64,000 nt of DNA, taken from NCBI RefSeq assembly GCF_012163135.1, contig NZ_JAAVUP010000002.1, forward strand, positions 372,001 to 436,000, read 5' to 3'. The position numbers and the translations under genes are program-made. This DNA is from Neoroseomonas oryzicola (lineage in GTDB: Bacteria > Pseudomonadota > Alphaproteobacteria > Acetobacterales > Acetobacteraceae). Under the pieces are notes generated by a model, which worked only from the letters and a program-made list of their open reading frames with translations, was not told the origin of the DNA and made no database searches. Shown here one piece after another: positions 50,656-59,863 of this stretch. The first letter of the stretch is position 1, and each line of letters starts with the position of its first letter.

Positions 50656-51942
50656 TTACGCCGTCGAGGCCGTCGCCGCCGGCGGCACCGGCCGCCGCGC
50701 GCCCAGGGCCAGCACCGCCGCCACCAGGCAGGCCGCGCCCGCCAGGTAGAAGGCCGGCAAGTAGGAGGCCAGGACGTCGCGGCTCAGCCCACCGAGGCCC
50801 GCGGCCAGCGCGGCGCCAAGCTGGTGCGCGGTGAAGACCCAGCCGAAGACGATCGGCGCCTTCTCCCGCCCGAAGGCCGCGCCGGCGAGCTTCACCGTCG
50901 GCGGCACCGTCGCCACCCAGTCGAGCCCGTAGAACACCGCGAAGAAGGCGAGGCCAAAGAGGCTGAAGCTCGACGACGGCAGCCACAGCAGGGACAGCCC
51001 GCGCAGCCCGTAATACCAGAACAGCAGCTTGCGGTTGTCGTAGCGGTCCGACAGCCAGCCCGACCCTATCGTGCCCATGAAGTCGAACACGCCGATCAGC
51101 GCGAGCACGGAGGCTGCCTGCACCTCCGCCATGCCGAAATCGGCGCAGAGCGGGATGAAATGCGTCTGGATCAGCCCGTTGGTGGACAGGCCGCAGATCA
51201 TGAAGGTGACGAACAGGATCCAGAAGACGCGGGTCTGCGCGGCCTCGGCCAGCACGGCGAAGGCGGTGCGGACGGGATTGGCGCCGGGGGGCGCGGGCGG
51301 GGCGACGCGATCCTCGCCATAGGCCGGCAGGCCGAGTTCCGACGGGTGGTTGCGACCGAACAGGACCATCAGCAGCGCCGCGACGGCGCAGGCGGCGAGG
51401 CCCGGCAGGATGGCGACGCGCCAGCCCTCGTTCTGCGCCAGCCAGGCGCCGAGCGGCAGGAAGGCGAGCTGCCCCGTGGCATTCGCCGCCGTCAGGAAAC
51501 CCAGCACCAAGCCGCGCCGCGCGACGAACCAGCGGTTCGCCACGGTGGCGCCCAGCACCATCGCCGTCATGCCGGTGCCGATGCCGGTGATCGCACCCCA
51601 GTAGAGCCAGAGCTCCCACACCCGCGTCATGTTCATCGACAGCAGCAGCCCGGCCGCGACGACGGTCAGCGCGATCGCGACCATCCGCCGCAGCCCGTAG
51701 CGCTGCAGCAGCGCGGCGGCGAAGGGCGCCATCAGGCCGAACAGCAGCAACCGCAGCGCCAGCGCGCCCGAGATGGCGGAGATGTCCCACCCCGTCTCCC
51801 GCTGCAGCGGCAGCATCAGCGCGCCGAGCACGCCGAGCGCCCCGGCCGAGGAGACCGCGATGAGAAAGGTGAGGGCGACCATCACCCAGCCGTAATGGAT
51901 GCCGCGGCGGGCAAGGGCGGCGGCAAGCGGAGCGGCGAACAT
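50656..51942 (-). CDS. MFS transporter, monocarboxylate/oxalate-antiporter-like
   Basis: 428 residues with 12 membrane segments. It begins ARRGIHYGWVMVALTFLIAV and has the conserved loop LLQRYGLRRMVAIALTVVAAG, a second-half counterpart GSGWLSDRYDNRKLLFWYYG and GMTAMVLGATVANRWFVARR. It resembles the oxalate/formate-like MFS group. The substrate is unknown. The stop of the MarR gene is 18 bases upstream on the same strand, so the MarR regulator and this transporter form an operon. Confidence 0.9.
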   Translation of the reverse strand: MFAAPLAAALARRGIHYGWVMVALTFLIAVSSAGALGVLGALMLPLQRETGWDISAISGALALRLLLFGLMAPFAAALLQRYGLRRMVAIALTVVAAGLLLSMNMTRVWELWLYWGAITGIGTGMTAMVLGATVANRWFVARRGLVLGFLTAANATGQLAFLPLGAWLAQNEGWRVAILPGLAACAVAALLMVLFGRNHPSELGLPAYGEDRVAPPAPPGANPVRTAFAVLAEAAQTRVFWILFVTFMICGLSTNGLIQTHFIPLCADFGMAEVQAASVLALIGVFDFMGTIGSGWLSDRYDNRKLLFWYYGLRGLSLLWLPSSSFSLFGLAFFAVFYGLDWVATVPPTVKLAGAAFGREKAPIVFGWVFTAHQLGAALAAGLGGLSRDVLASYLPAFYLAGAACLVAAVLALGARRPVPPAATASTA

Positions 51943-51960
51943 CGGGCGGTCCTTCCGGGA

Positions 51961-52386
51961 TCAGGCGAGGTCGGTGGCGAGGAGTTCGGCCAGCATCACG
52001 CGTAGCGCCTGGGTCCGTTCGGGGCCGAAGCGGGCGTCGAGATCCTCCTGCGCCGCACGCCAGAGGGGGCGCGCGGCGGCGAGCCGCGCCTCGCCCTCGG
52101 GCGTGAGGGCGAGGAGGCGGCTGCGGCGATCGGCCGGGTCCGGTCCGATGGCGAGCAGGCCGTCGCGTTCCAGCGGTTGCAGATTCCGCCCCAGCGTCGT
52201 GCGGTCCATCGCCATCGTCGCGGCGAAGGCCCCGATCCCGATGGGCCCGCGCGCGGCGAGATGGGCGAGCAGCGCATACTGCCCGATGTTCAGCCCGACC
52301 GGCGCGAGGCGCTGGTCGTAGAACTGGGTCAGGTGGCGCGTCGCCTTGCGCAGGCCGTGGCAACTGCAGCGGTCGGTCCGGAGCAT
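51961..52386 (-). CDS. MarR family transcriptional regulator
   Basis: 141 residues. The winged helix is visible: helix-turn-helix in IGAFAATMAMDRTTLGRNLQ and the wing in DPADRRSRLLALTPEGEARL. It starts LRTDRCSCHGLRKATRHLTQ, a Cys-containing N-terminus found in one MarR subgroup that may sense oxidants. ATG 52386 falls exactly at the start site predicted from the promoter, which would give a leaderless mRNA. It precedes the MFS exporter gene in one operon and probably represses both. Confidence 0.93.
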   Translation of the reverse strand: MLRTDRCSCHGLRKATRHLTQFYDQRLAPVGLNIGQYALLAHLAARGPIGIGAFAATMAMDRTTLGRNLQPLERDGLLAIGPDPADRRSRLLALTPEGEARLAAARPLWRAAQEDLDARFGPERTQALRVMLAELLATDLA

Positions 52387-52393
52387 GGCGGGG

Positions 52394-52421
52394 AAGATAA
52401 GTGTATATACGCATAATTCAA
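52394..52421 (-). promoter_or_regulatory. marR promoter with palindromic operator
   Basis: Minus strand: -35 TTGAAT (52421-52416), a 16-base spacer and -10 TATCTT (52399-52394). The spacer contains the perfect palindrome GTATATAC (52403-52410) within GTGTATATACGC, typical of MarR sites. Start of transcription, seven bases after the -10, coincides with the marR ATG at 52386. Auto-repression is strongly suggested. Confidence 0.78.
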
Positions 52422-52496
52422 GCGCCAGCCTTGGCGTGCGGGGCGGCGGGCCGTAGAACCCCGGGCAACCCTCTCCCTTCGCAGGTTCCCCGCCCC

Positions 52497-54176
<1,680 letters not shown>

Positions 54177-54186
54177 TCGCCCGTCG

Positions 54187-54711
54187 ATGAGTGCCGCGAT
54201 GCAGCCGCTGCGCTCGAGCCGGATCGTCACCACCGAAAGGCTGATGATGATCCCGCCGGGCAAGGAGAACCTGCCGGACCTCGTTCGCCTCAAGGGCGAC
54301 GAGCGGGTCTTCGGCTGGATGCTCCATGGCGTGCGGTCGGCCGAGCGCGCGGCGGAGGAACTCGAGGACGACATCGATTTCTGGGAGGTGCGCGGCTACG
54401 GCACCTGGTGCGTCTTCGAGCGCGAGAGCGGCGCCTTCCTCGGCATCTGCGGCTTCATGGAGCGCCCGGACGGGCGGGGCGTGGCGTTGCGCTACGCGTT
54501 GTGGCCGGAGTGCCGCGGCAAGGGCTATGCGCGGGAGGCGGCGCGGGCCTCGCTCGCCTTCGGGCATCGCACGGGCCTGAAGCGCATCATCGCGGTGGCG
54601 CGAGACGAGAACGTCGCCTCCCGCGCCGTGCTGACCGACATCGGCATGACCCTGGCGGGCGAGTTCCGCAACCAGGGCCACAGGATGCTGCTGTTCGAAA
54701 GCCGCGGCTGA
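54187..54711 (+). CDS. GNAT family N-acetyltransferase (RimJ/RimL-like)
   Basis: 174 residues starting ATG 54187, ten bases after ettA. The N-terminal IVTTERLMMIPPGKENLPDL and the acetyl-CoA loop YALWPECRGKGYAREAARAS, with the C-terminal RIIAVARDENVASRAVLTDI and GMTLAGEFR, show the RimJ/RimL subgroup that acetylates N-termini of ribosomal or other proteins. The target is unknown. Probably read with ettA. The tandem repeat array begins 21 bases after its stop. Confidence 0.92.
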   Translation: MSAAMQPLRSSRIVTTERLMMIPPGKENLPDLVRLKGDERVFGWMLHGVRSAERAAEELEDDIDFWEVRGYGTWCVFERESGAFLGICGFMERPDGRGVALRYALWPECRGKGYAREAARASLAFGHRTGLKRIIAVARDENVASRAVLTDIGMTLAGEFRNQGHRMLLFESRG

Positions 54712-54731
54712 CGCGAGGCAAACCGCTAAGG

Positions 54732-55168
54732 CGGCCCGATGCCGTGCATCGGGCCGTGAGCGCGAAGCGCGACCGCGCCCAGACCACCAGCGGCCGCCGG
54801 CGCACCAGTGCATGGCGCGCAAGCCAAGCCCGCGGACGCGGGCGCCGGCGCCTGAGGCACAAAGACATATCGGCCCGAGGCCTTGCCTCGGGCCGTGAGC
54901 GCGAAGCGCGATCGCGCCCAGACCACCAGTGGCCGCCGGCGCACCAGTGCACGGCGCGCAAGCCAAGCCCGCGGATGCGGGCGCCGGCGCGCCTGAGGCA
55001 CAAAGACATATCGGCCCGATGCCCCGCATCGGGCCGTGAGCGCGAAGCGCGACCGCGCCCAGACCACCAGTGGCCGCCAGCGCACCAGCGCGTGGCGCGC
55101 AGGCCAAGCCCGCGCATGCGGGCGCCGGCGCTTGAGGACCAAAAAAACTTCGCCGGCGCTTGAGGCCT
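54732..55168. repeat. Three-copy structured tandem repeat, ~140 bp unit
   Basis: Three direct copies start at 54732, 54871 and 55012 (periods 139 and 141), the third ending in an A-rich tail and a short partial unit. Each begins with an 11-bp-stem hairpin (CGGCCCGATGC / GCATCGGGCCG). In copy 2 the T-A pair is replaced by G-C on both arms, a compensatory change. A second stem, CCCGC/GCGGG, is conserved with a variable loop. Open frames over it on the minus strand are repeat-driven and unlikely to be coding. The role is unknown: transcribed structured RNA or a 3'-end element of ettA-GNAT are possible. It fills the gap between the GNAT gene and the convergent gene ending at 55167. Confidence 0.85.
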
Positions 55169-55619
55169 AATCCAGACTCGACGGCCAGCCGATGAAGATG
55201 CCGACATCCCCGGGCATGCCGCCGGGGAAGTCGATGATGCGGGCGGAGAAGGTGAAGCCGCCCGGCTGCAACTCCGTTTCCCACCAGTGGTAGATCTTGT
55301 GGAAGACGCCGGGCAGCGTGTCCTGCCAGCCTTCCAGCTGGTTGTTGATGCGCCGCCCGCCATCTTCGCACAGGGTCGAGGGGAACTTGATGAGCATGAG
55401 CTCCCGCTCGCCGGCCTCGAAGGCACGGCGGATGCGCGACAGGGCGCGCTCGCGGTCCTCCTCGGTGATCTCGTAGGTCTGCACGCGCTCGGAGAAGGCG
55501 GCGAGTTCGGCCTTCTTGTGCTCCTCGGCTTCCCGCTCCTCGGCCCGCCGTTTCGCCGCGGCGGCGTCCTTGGCGGCGAAGAGGTCGCGCAGGTTGAGAG
55601 AGGGTGCCCGCTCGGTCAT
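55167..55619 (-). CDS. Conserved hypothetical protein (150 residues)
   Basis: It begins TERAPSLNLRDLFAAKDAAA, with a coiled-coil charged segment (residues 15-55), then EITEEDRERALSRIRRAF and ELMLIKFPSTLCEDGGRRIN. The C-terminal domain contains WQDTLPGVFHKIYHWWETEL and FPGGMPGDVGIFIGWPS, which looks folded and conserved. I do not recognise a named family. No signal or membrane segment. It is downstream of mlaC on the same strand and converges on the repeat array. Confidence 0.75.
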   Translation of the reverse strand: MTERAPSLNLRDLFAAKDAAAAKRRAEEREAEEHKKAELAAFSERVQTYEITEEDRERALSRIRRAFEAGERELMLIKFPSTLCEDGGRRINNQLEGWQDTLPGVFHKIYHWWETELQPGGFTFSARIIDFPGGMPGDVGIFIGWPSSLD

Positions 55620-55703
55620 CGGTCCAGTCCCCGTCCGGATTGCGAAATGAAGACTAGCCGCAGCGGCCCGCCCTGGTCTTGATCCGCGTCAAGACGCCCG
55701 GTG

Positions 55704-56336
55704 TCAGCCGCGGCCTTCGCGGGCCGCGAGCTGGGCGATCTGGTTGCGCATGGCCTCGAGCAGCGAGGCGACGCGCCCGCCATTGCGCTGGATCACCGCG
55801 GAATACTCGGAACGGGTGGTCAGCCGCAGGGAGGTGCCCTCGGCGATCACGTCCACCACCTTGGGCTGGCCGCCGATCTCGCTGACGCGCCAGTCGAGGG
55901 AGAAGGGCGGCGTGCTCGGCCGCTCGATGATGGTGTTGACCAGCGCGTCCTCCTCGGTCCGCTGCTGGCTGCGGCCGAGGGAGAACTTCACCCCCCGGTA
56001 CTCGCCGAAGCGCGCCGAGAGGTTGCGGACGATGATGTCGTCGAACAGCCGGTTGTATTCCGCGATCTCAGCCGGGCTCGCCTGGCGGACGTAGCGGCCG
56101 AGGATGAAGCGGCCCGTCCCTTCGATGTCGATGGTCCGCCGCAGGATCTGGGCAACCTTGTCCCGCCGGGCATTGAGGTCGAGCCGCGGGTCGTTGATGG
56201 CCGCGACCAGGTCATTGCCCGCGGTCTGGACGAAGCTCGTCGCCCGGTTCAGGTCCATCTCGGCCAGCCCTGCCTCCGGCAGGGCCAGCGCGGCGGCGGC
56301 GAAGAAGGGGGAGGAGATCAGGAACCGACGTTGCAT
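55704..56336 (-). CDS. mlaC: MlaC-type phospholipid-binding periplasmic protein (Ttg2D)
   Basis: 210 residues from ATG 56336 (an ATG at 56345 would add three residues). The signal sequence RRFLISSPFFAAAALALPEA precedes a mature MlaC fold: ILRRTIDIEGTGRFILGRYV, FDDIIVRNLSARFGEYRGV and GTSLRLTTRSEYSAVIQRN. MlaC ferries phospholipid between the outer-membrane MlaA and the inner-membrane MlaFEDB complex. It directly follows mlaA; mlaFED are not in view. Confidence 0.93.
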   Translation of the reverse strand: MQRRFLISSPFFAAAALALPEAGLAEMDLNRATSFVQTAGNDLVAAINDPRLDLNARRDKVAQILRRTIDIEGTGRFILGRYVRQASPAEIAEYNRLFDDIIVRNLSARFGEYRGVKFSLGRSQQRTEEDALVNTIIERPSTPPFSLDWRVSEIGGQPKVVDVIAEGTSLRLTTRSEYSAVIQRNGGRVASLLEAMRNQIAQLAAREGRG

Positions 56337-56372
56337 GGGCGGCATATAGGGGTCTCTGGCGGCAATTCCGAG

Positions 56373-57206
56373 TCACCGGGCCGGGGCCTGGGCGGGCGCC
56401 GGTTCCGGTTCCGGTTGGGTGACGCCCTGGCCGAAGCCGGTAACGCCGGATGGACCCACAACGCGGCCACGGTCCTCTTCGTTGCGGATCTCGTAGCCGC
56501 GGCGCTGGCGATAGGCCGAACGCAGGGTCGAATAGGGGTCGAGGGAGGTCGCGCGGAGCTGGTCGATCGGCTCGAGCAGCGCCTCGCGCGTGTCGACCAC
56601 GGTCAGGCCGAGCCGGCTCCAGCCCGCGGCGTCGACCAGGATGCCCTGGCCGAGCCAGGTGAGCGGGTTGAACATGAAGTCGACGCCCTGGCCGGCCACG
56701 TCGCGGGGGGAGGAGGGGCCGAGCAGGGGGACGAACATGTAGAAGCCCTCCCCGGCACCCCAGACCGCGAGCGTCTGGCCGAAATCCTCCGAATGGCCGG
56801 GCACGCCCCAATCGCGCGCGACGTCGAGCAGCCCGCCCAGGCCGAGGGTGGTGTTCACCATGAACCGCGCCAGGGTGATCCGCGCCCGGGAAATGTTCCC
56901 CTGCAGCAGGTCGTTGGTGAGGATCACCGGGGCGCGGAGGTTGCCGAGCAGGTTGCGGATGCCCGTGCGGACCGGCTGGGGCAGGACGTCGCGATAGGCC
57001 TCGGCGATGGGCTGGAGGACAGCGCGGTCGATCGCCTCATGCACCTCGAACATCACGCGGTTCGTGGGTTCGAAGGGGTCGTTGGCCTCCCGGTACTCGG
57101 CCTGGCCCTCGGGGTCGTCGTCGCCCGGGCGGGTCGCGCAGGCACCAAGCGCCAGGGCCAGGGCGAGCGCGCAGATGCCAAGTCGGTGAGCGATGGGCAG
57201 GGGCAT
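56373..57206 (-). CDS. mlaA: MlaA (VacJ) family outer-membrane lipoprotein
   Basis: 277 residues with a lipoprotein signal ending LALGAC (lipobox, Cys near 22). MlaA forms a ring in the outer membrane that removes mislocalised phospholipid. Signatures: REANDPFEPTNRVMFEVHE, FMVNTTLGLGGLLDVARDWG, DFGQTLAVWGAGEGFYMFVP and LLGPSSPRDVAG. The C-terminal Pro/Gln-rich tail is extra. It is the first gene of the mlaAC pair, divergent from metF with a 195-base gap to the metF leader peptide. Confidence 0.94.
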   Translation of the reverse strand: MPLPIAHRLGICALALALALGACATRPGDDDPEGQAEYREANDPFEPTNRVMFEVHEAIDRAVLQPIAEAYRDVLPQPVRTGIRNLLGNLRAPVILTNDLLQGNISRARITLARFMVNTTLGLGGLLDVARDWGVPGHSEDFGQTLAVWGAGEGFYMFVPLLGPSSPRDVAGQGVDFMFNPLTWLGQGILVDAAGWSRLGLTVVDTREALLEPIDQLRATSLDPYSTLRSAYRQRRGYEIRNEEDRGRVVGPSGVTGFGQGVTQPEPEPAPAQAPAR

Positions 57207-57401
57207 GGCGGCGGAATACAGCCTTCGGTCCAGGCTTGGAACGGGTCCCGACAGGAATCAGCATCTCGTGTTGCGAATCGGGATGTGAAGTGTAGCCGTC
57301 GGGGCCGTGCCGTCTGTGTCCGGCTTCACGGCCAAGCGTAACGAAGCCTTGCCAGCCGGCCCGCGGCAGGCCAGAGGAGCCGCCCCGGCCGGAGCGGGAC
57401 C

Positions 57402-57428
57402 ATGATGAACGAGGACGAGGCGCGATGA
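57402..57428 (+). CDS. Putative leader peptide (8 residues) overlapping metF start
   Basis: ATG 57402, with GGAG seven bases upstream, encodes Met-Met-Asn-Glu-Asp-Glu-Ala-Arg and ends in TGA that overlaps the metF ATG (ATGA). Such a coupled mini-frame could control metF translation. It is short enough to be coincidence. The remaining 57207-57401 shows no other gene and no riboswitch I recognise. Confidence 0.35.
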   Translation: MMNEDEAR

Positions 57429-58357
57429 ACCACCCGATGAGCGGAACCCTGGCCCGCTGGCTGACCGGCCCGAGGGTGGCCGGGCTGCCCGCGCCGTCGG
57501 ACCTGCCGGCGCCGGGCCTGTCCTTCGAGTTCTTCCCGCCCAAGACCGAGAAGCTCGAGGAGCAGCTCTGGACCTGCATCCGGCGGCTGGAGCCGCTGGC
57601 CCCGCGATTCGTCTCGGTCACCTACGGAGCGGGCGGGTCGACCCAGGAACGGACCCACCAGACGGTCGCGCGCCTGGTCGCCGAGACCTCCCTGACGCCC
57701 GCCGCCCACCTCACCTGCGTCGGCGCGACGCGGGAGGAAGTGGACGAGGTGGCCCGCCGCTACTGGGAGGCGGGGGTGCGCCATATCGTGGCCCTGCGCG
57801 GGGATCCGCCGGCGGGCGCGACCACCTACACCCCCCATCCGGGCGGATATGCCCAGGCCGAGGACCTGGTCCGGGGCCTGAAGCGGATCGCCGATTTCGA
57901 GATCAGCGTCGGCGCCTACCCCGAGGTGCATCCGGCGGCGGTCTCGGCCGATGCGGACCTCGATTTCCTCAAGCGCAAGATCGATGCCGGGGCGACGCGG
58001 GCGATCACCCAGTATTTCTTCGATTCCGAACTCTATCTCCGCTTCATCGACCGCTGCCTGGCCAAGGGCATCACGGTGCCGATCGTCCCGGGCATCCTGC
58101 CGGTGTCGAACTTCCAGCAGGTGGTGAAGTTCTCGGCGATGTGCGGTGCGAGCGTGCCCGCCTGGATGGGGCACCTGTTCGAGGGGCTCGAGGAGGATGC
58201 CGAGACCCGGCGCATGGTGGCCGCCGTCGTGGCGGCCGAGCAGGTGCGGCTGCTGCAGGCGAACGGGGTGGACGAGTTCCACTTCTACACGCTGAACCGG
58301 CCGGACCTGACCTATGCGATCGCGCATATCCTGGGGGCGCGGCCGAAGAAGGGCTGA
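57425..58357 (+). CDS. metF: Methylenetetrahydrofolate reductase
   Basis: 310 residues. MetF reduces 5,10-methylene-THF to 5-methyl-THF for methionine synthesis, using FAD and NADH. Visible motifs: LSFEFFPPKTEKLEEQLW, FVSVTYGAGGSTQERT, AHLTCVGATREEVDEV, ALRGDPPAG, GAYPEVHP and ITQYFFD. Start ATG 57425 overlaps the stop of an eight-codon leader frame. FolD (28946) supplies its substrate elsewhere in the window. The stop lies 15 bases from that of the convergent transporter. Confidence 0.96.
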   Translation: MNHPMSGTLARWLTGPRVAGLPAPSDLPAPGLSFEFFPPKTEKLEEQLWTCIRRLEPLAPRFVSVTYGAGGSTQERTHQTVARLVAETSLTPAAHLTCVGATREEVDEVARRYWEAGVRHIVALRGDPPAGATTYTPHPGGYAQAEDLVRGLKRIADFEISVGAYPEVHPAAVSADADLDFLKRKIDAGATRAITQYFFDSELYLRFIDRCLAKGITVPIVPGILPVSNFQQVVKFSAMCGASVPAWMGHLFEGLEEDAETRRMVAAVVAAEQVRLLQANGVDEFHFYTLNRPDLTYAIAHILGARPKKG

Positions 58358-58372
58358 CGGGCGCCGGCCGGT

Positions 58373-59344
58373 CTAGGCGCGCCTCAGCCGCGCATAGACC
58401 GGCCGCAGCACGAAAGGCCCCACGAACATCGGGATCTGCCCGATGGCGAAGAACAGCAGGATCGACGGATCGGCGGCCGCCGGCAGGACGGCCAGGAACA
58501 CCGCCTGGTTGCGGTTCCCCGCCAGCAGCCCGGCCGTCAGCGCCGTCCGGCGGTCCAGGAACGGCGCCAGGGCGAGCGCCGTCAGCCCGTTGAGGCCGAA
58601 ATTCACCCCGAAGGCCGCGACCAGCCCGCCCGCCACCCAGAGCGGATCGGCCAGCAGCCGCGCCTGGACCCCGTCCATCACCCCGAAGGCAAAGACCACC
58701 AGCACCAGCACCGCCGCGCCGTCGAGCGGCTTCCCCACCGCCTCGAGCCGCGCCGCCCCCACCCAGCGCCGGATGGCGAGTGCCAGCAGCGCCGGCACCC
58801 CGATGATCAGCGCGAGCCGCAGCATCAGCCCGCCGACCGAGATCGCCAGGTCGAGGCCGAGCAGCCCAAGCGCCAGCGGGGGCGCGGTGAAGGGCAGCAG
58901 GGCGGTGGTCGCCACCGCGACGATCAGGCTGATCTCGGCATCGAGGCCCACCAGCCGGGCGAAGGCCGGCGCCGAGGTCACGGCGCAACTGGCGGCCACC
59001 AGCACGATCCCCGCCCCCAGCGGACCGTCCAGCCCCACCGCCCGCGTGACGCCGAAGGCGACCAGCGGCGCCACCAGCAGCACCCAGGCCGACAGGAAGG
59101 CCACCATCCAGCGTCGCCGCAGCCAGGCCATGACCTGCGCGGGGTCGATGCGCAGCAGCACCAGCGTCATCAGCAGCGCGACCGCCGGGGTGACCACGCC
59201 GCGCATGGTGGACGCCAACGGCGCCAGCGCCACGCCCACGAAGATGCTGCCCGCCAGCAGCGCGCTGCCATGCCGGGCCGACCATTCGAGGAAGCGCAGC
59301 GGGAACAGGGTCAGGCGGTCCGGCGGTTGGAGGAGTTCGCGCAA
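58373..59344 (-). CDS. Bile acid:sodium symporter (SBF/BASS-like) family transporter
   Basis: About 323 residues with nine to ten membrane segments. Pattern ARHGSALLAGSIFVGVALAP, LVAASCAVTSAPAFARLVGL, FGVNFGLNGLTALALAPFLD and TAGLLAGNRNQAVFLAVLP resembles the SBF/BASS fold of sodium-coupled carriers, often for organic anions. Start is uncertain: TTG 59344 has a nearby GGGGG, but GTG 59368 in the same frame lies in the palindromic GTGCAC shared with the opposite gene's start. Substrate unknown. Confidence 0.75.
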   Translation of the reverse strand: MRELLQPPDRLTLFPLRFLEWSARHGSALLAGSIFVGVALAPLASTMRGVVTPAVALLMTLVLLRIDPAQVMAWLRRRWMVAFLSAWVLLVAPLVAFGVTRAVGLDGPLGAGIVLVAASCAVTSAPAFARLVGLDAEISLIVAVATTALLPFTAPPLALGLLGLDLAISVGGLMLRLALIIGVPALLALAIRRWVGAARLEAVGKPLDGAAVLVLVVFAFGVMDGVQARLLADPLWVAGGLVAAFGVNFGLNGLTALALAPFLDRRTALTAGLLAGNRNQAVFLAVLPAAADPSILLFFAIGQIPMFVGPFVLRPVYARLRRA

Positions 59345-59362
59345 GGTTCTATATCCCCCGCC

Positions 59363-59863
59363 GTGCACACGCCATCCTCGCTGCCCTCCCTCGTTGCGGG
59401 GCTGGTCCTCCTCGCCGGGCCGGCCTTCGCCGGCTGCAACGATCCGCCCGCGCCGGGTGTCGAATGGCGACGCTGCCTGCTGGATGCGAGCGACTTGTCG
59501 GGCGCGGACCTCTCGGGTGCGCAGCTGCGCGATGCCTCCTTCCAGCGGGCGACGCTCTCCGGGGCGAAACTCGCGGGCGTCGAGGCGGTGGAGGCGCGCT
59601 TCGTCTCGGCCGACCTGTCGGGCGCGGATCTCTCGGGCGCTATCCTGCGCAATGTCGACTTCACGCGGACCAACCTGCAGGGCGCGACGCTGACCGGCGC
59701 CGATCTGCGGCGCGCGACCCTGTTCCGCGCAGACCTTACCGGCGCCGACCTGTCGGGCGCGAACCTGACGGGGGCGAACCTGTCGGGCGCGGTGCTCGGC
59801 GGCGCGCGCTGGACCGATGGGCGGCGCGTTTGTGCCGCCGGATCGGTGGGGAACTGCCAATGA
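59363..59863 (+). CDS. Pentapeptide repeat protein with signal peptide
   Basis: 166 residues if it begins at GTG 59363, whose first 25 residues form a signal peptide (SSLPSLVAGLVLLAGPAFAG). The mature part is a right-handed quadrilateral beta-helix of A(D/N)LxG pentapeptides, such as SDLSGADLSGAQL and TGADLSGANLTGANLSGAVL. Most pentapeptide proteins are cytoplasmic; a secreted copy is less common, and its role is unknown. The ATGA overlap links it to uvrD. No ribosome site precedes the GTG; TATATC (59351-59356) would give a leaderless start. Confidence 0.8.
   Translation: MHTPSSLPSLVAGLVLLAGPAFAGCNDPPAPGVEWRRCLLDASDLSGADLSGAQLRDASFQRATLSGAKLAGVEAVEARFVSADLSGADLSGAILRNVDFTRTNLQGATLTGADLRRATLFRADLTGADLSGANLTGANLSGAVLGGARWTDGRRVCAAGSVGNCQ

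Noticed and set aside
54732-55168. CRISPR array
   Set aside because: The units are about 140 bp with no short repeats and unique spacers, and no cas genes are present.
57207-57401. SAM-II or SAM/SAH riboswitch upstream of metF
   Set aside because: I could not find the conserved cores of these riboswitches; only generic complementary stretches are visible.
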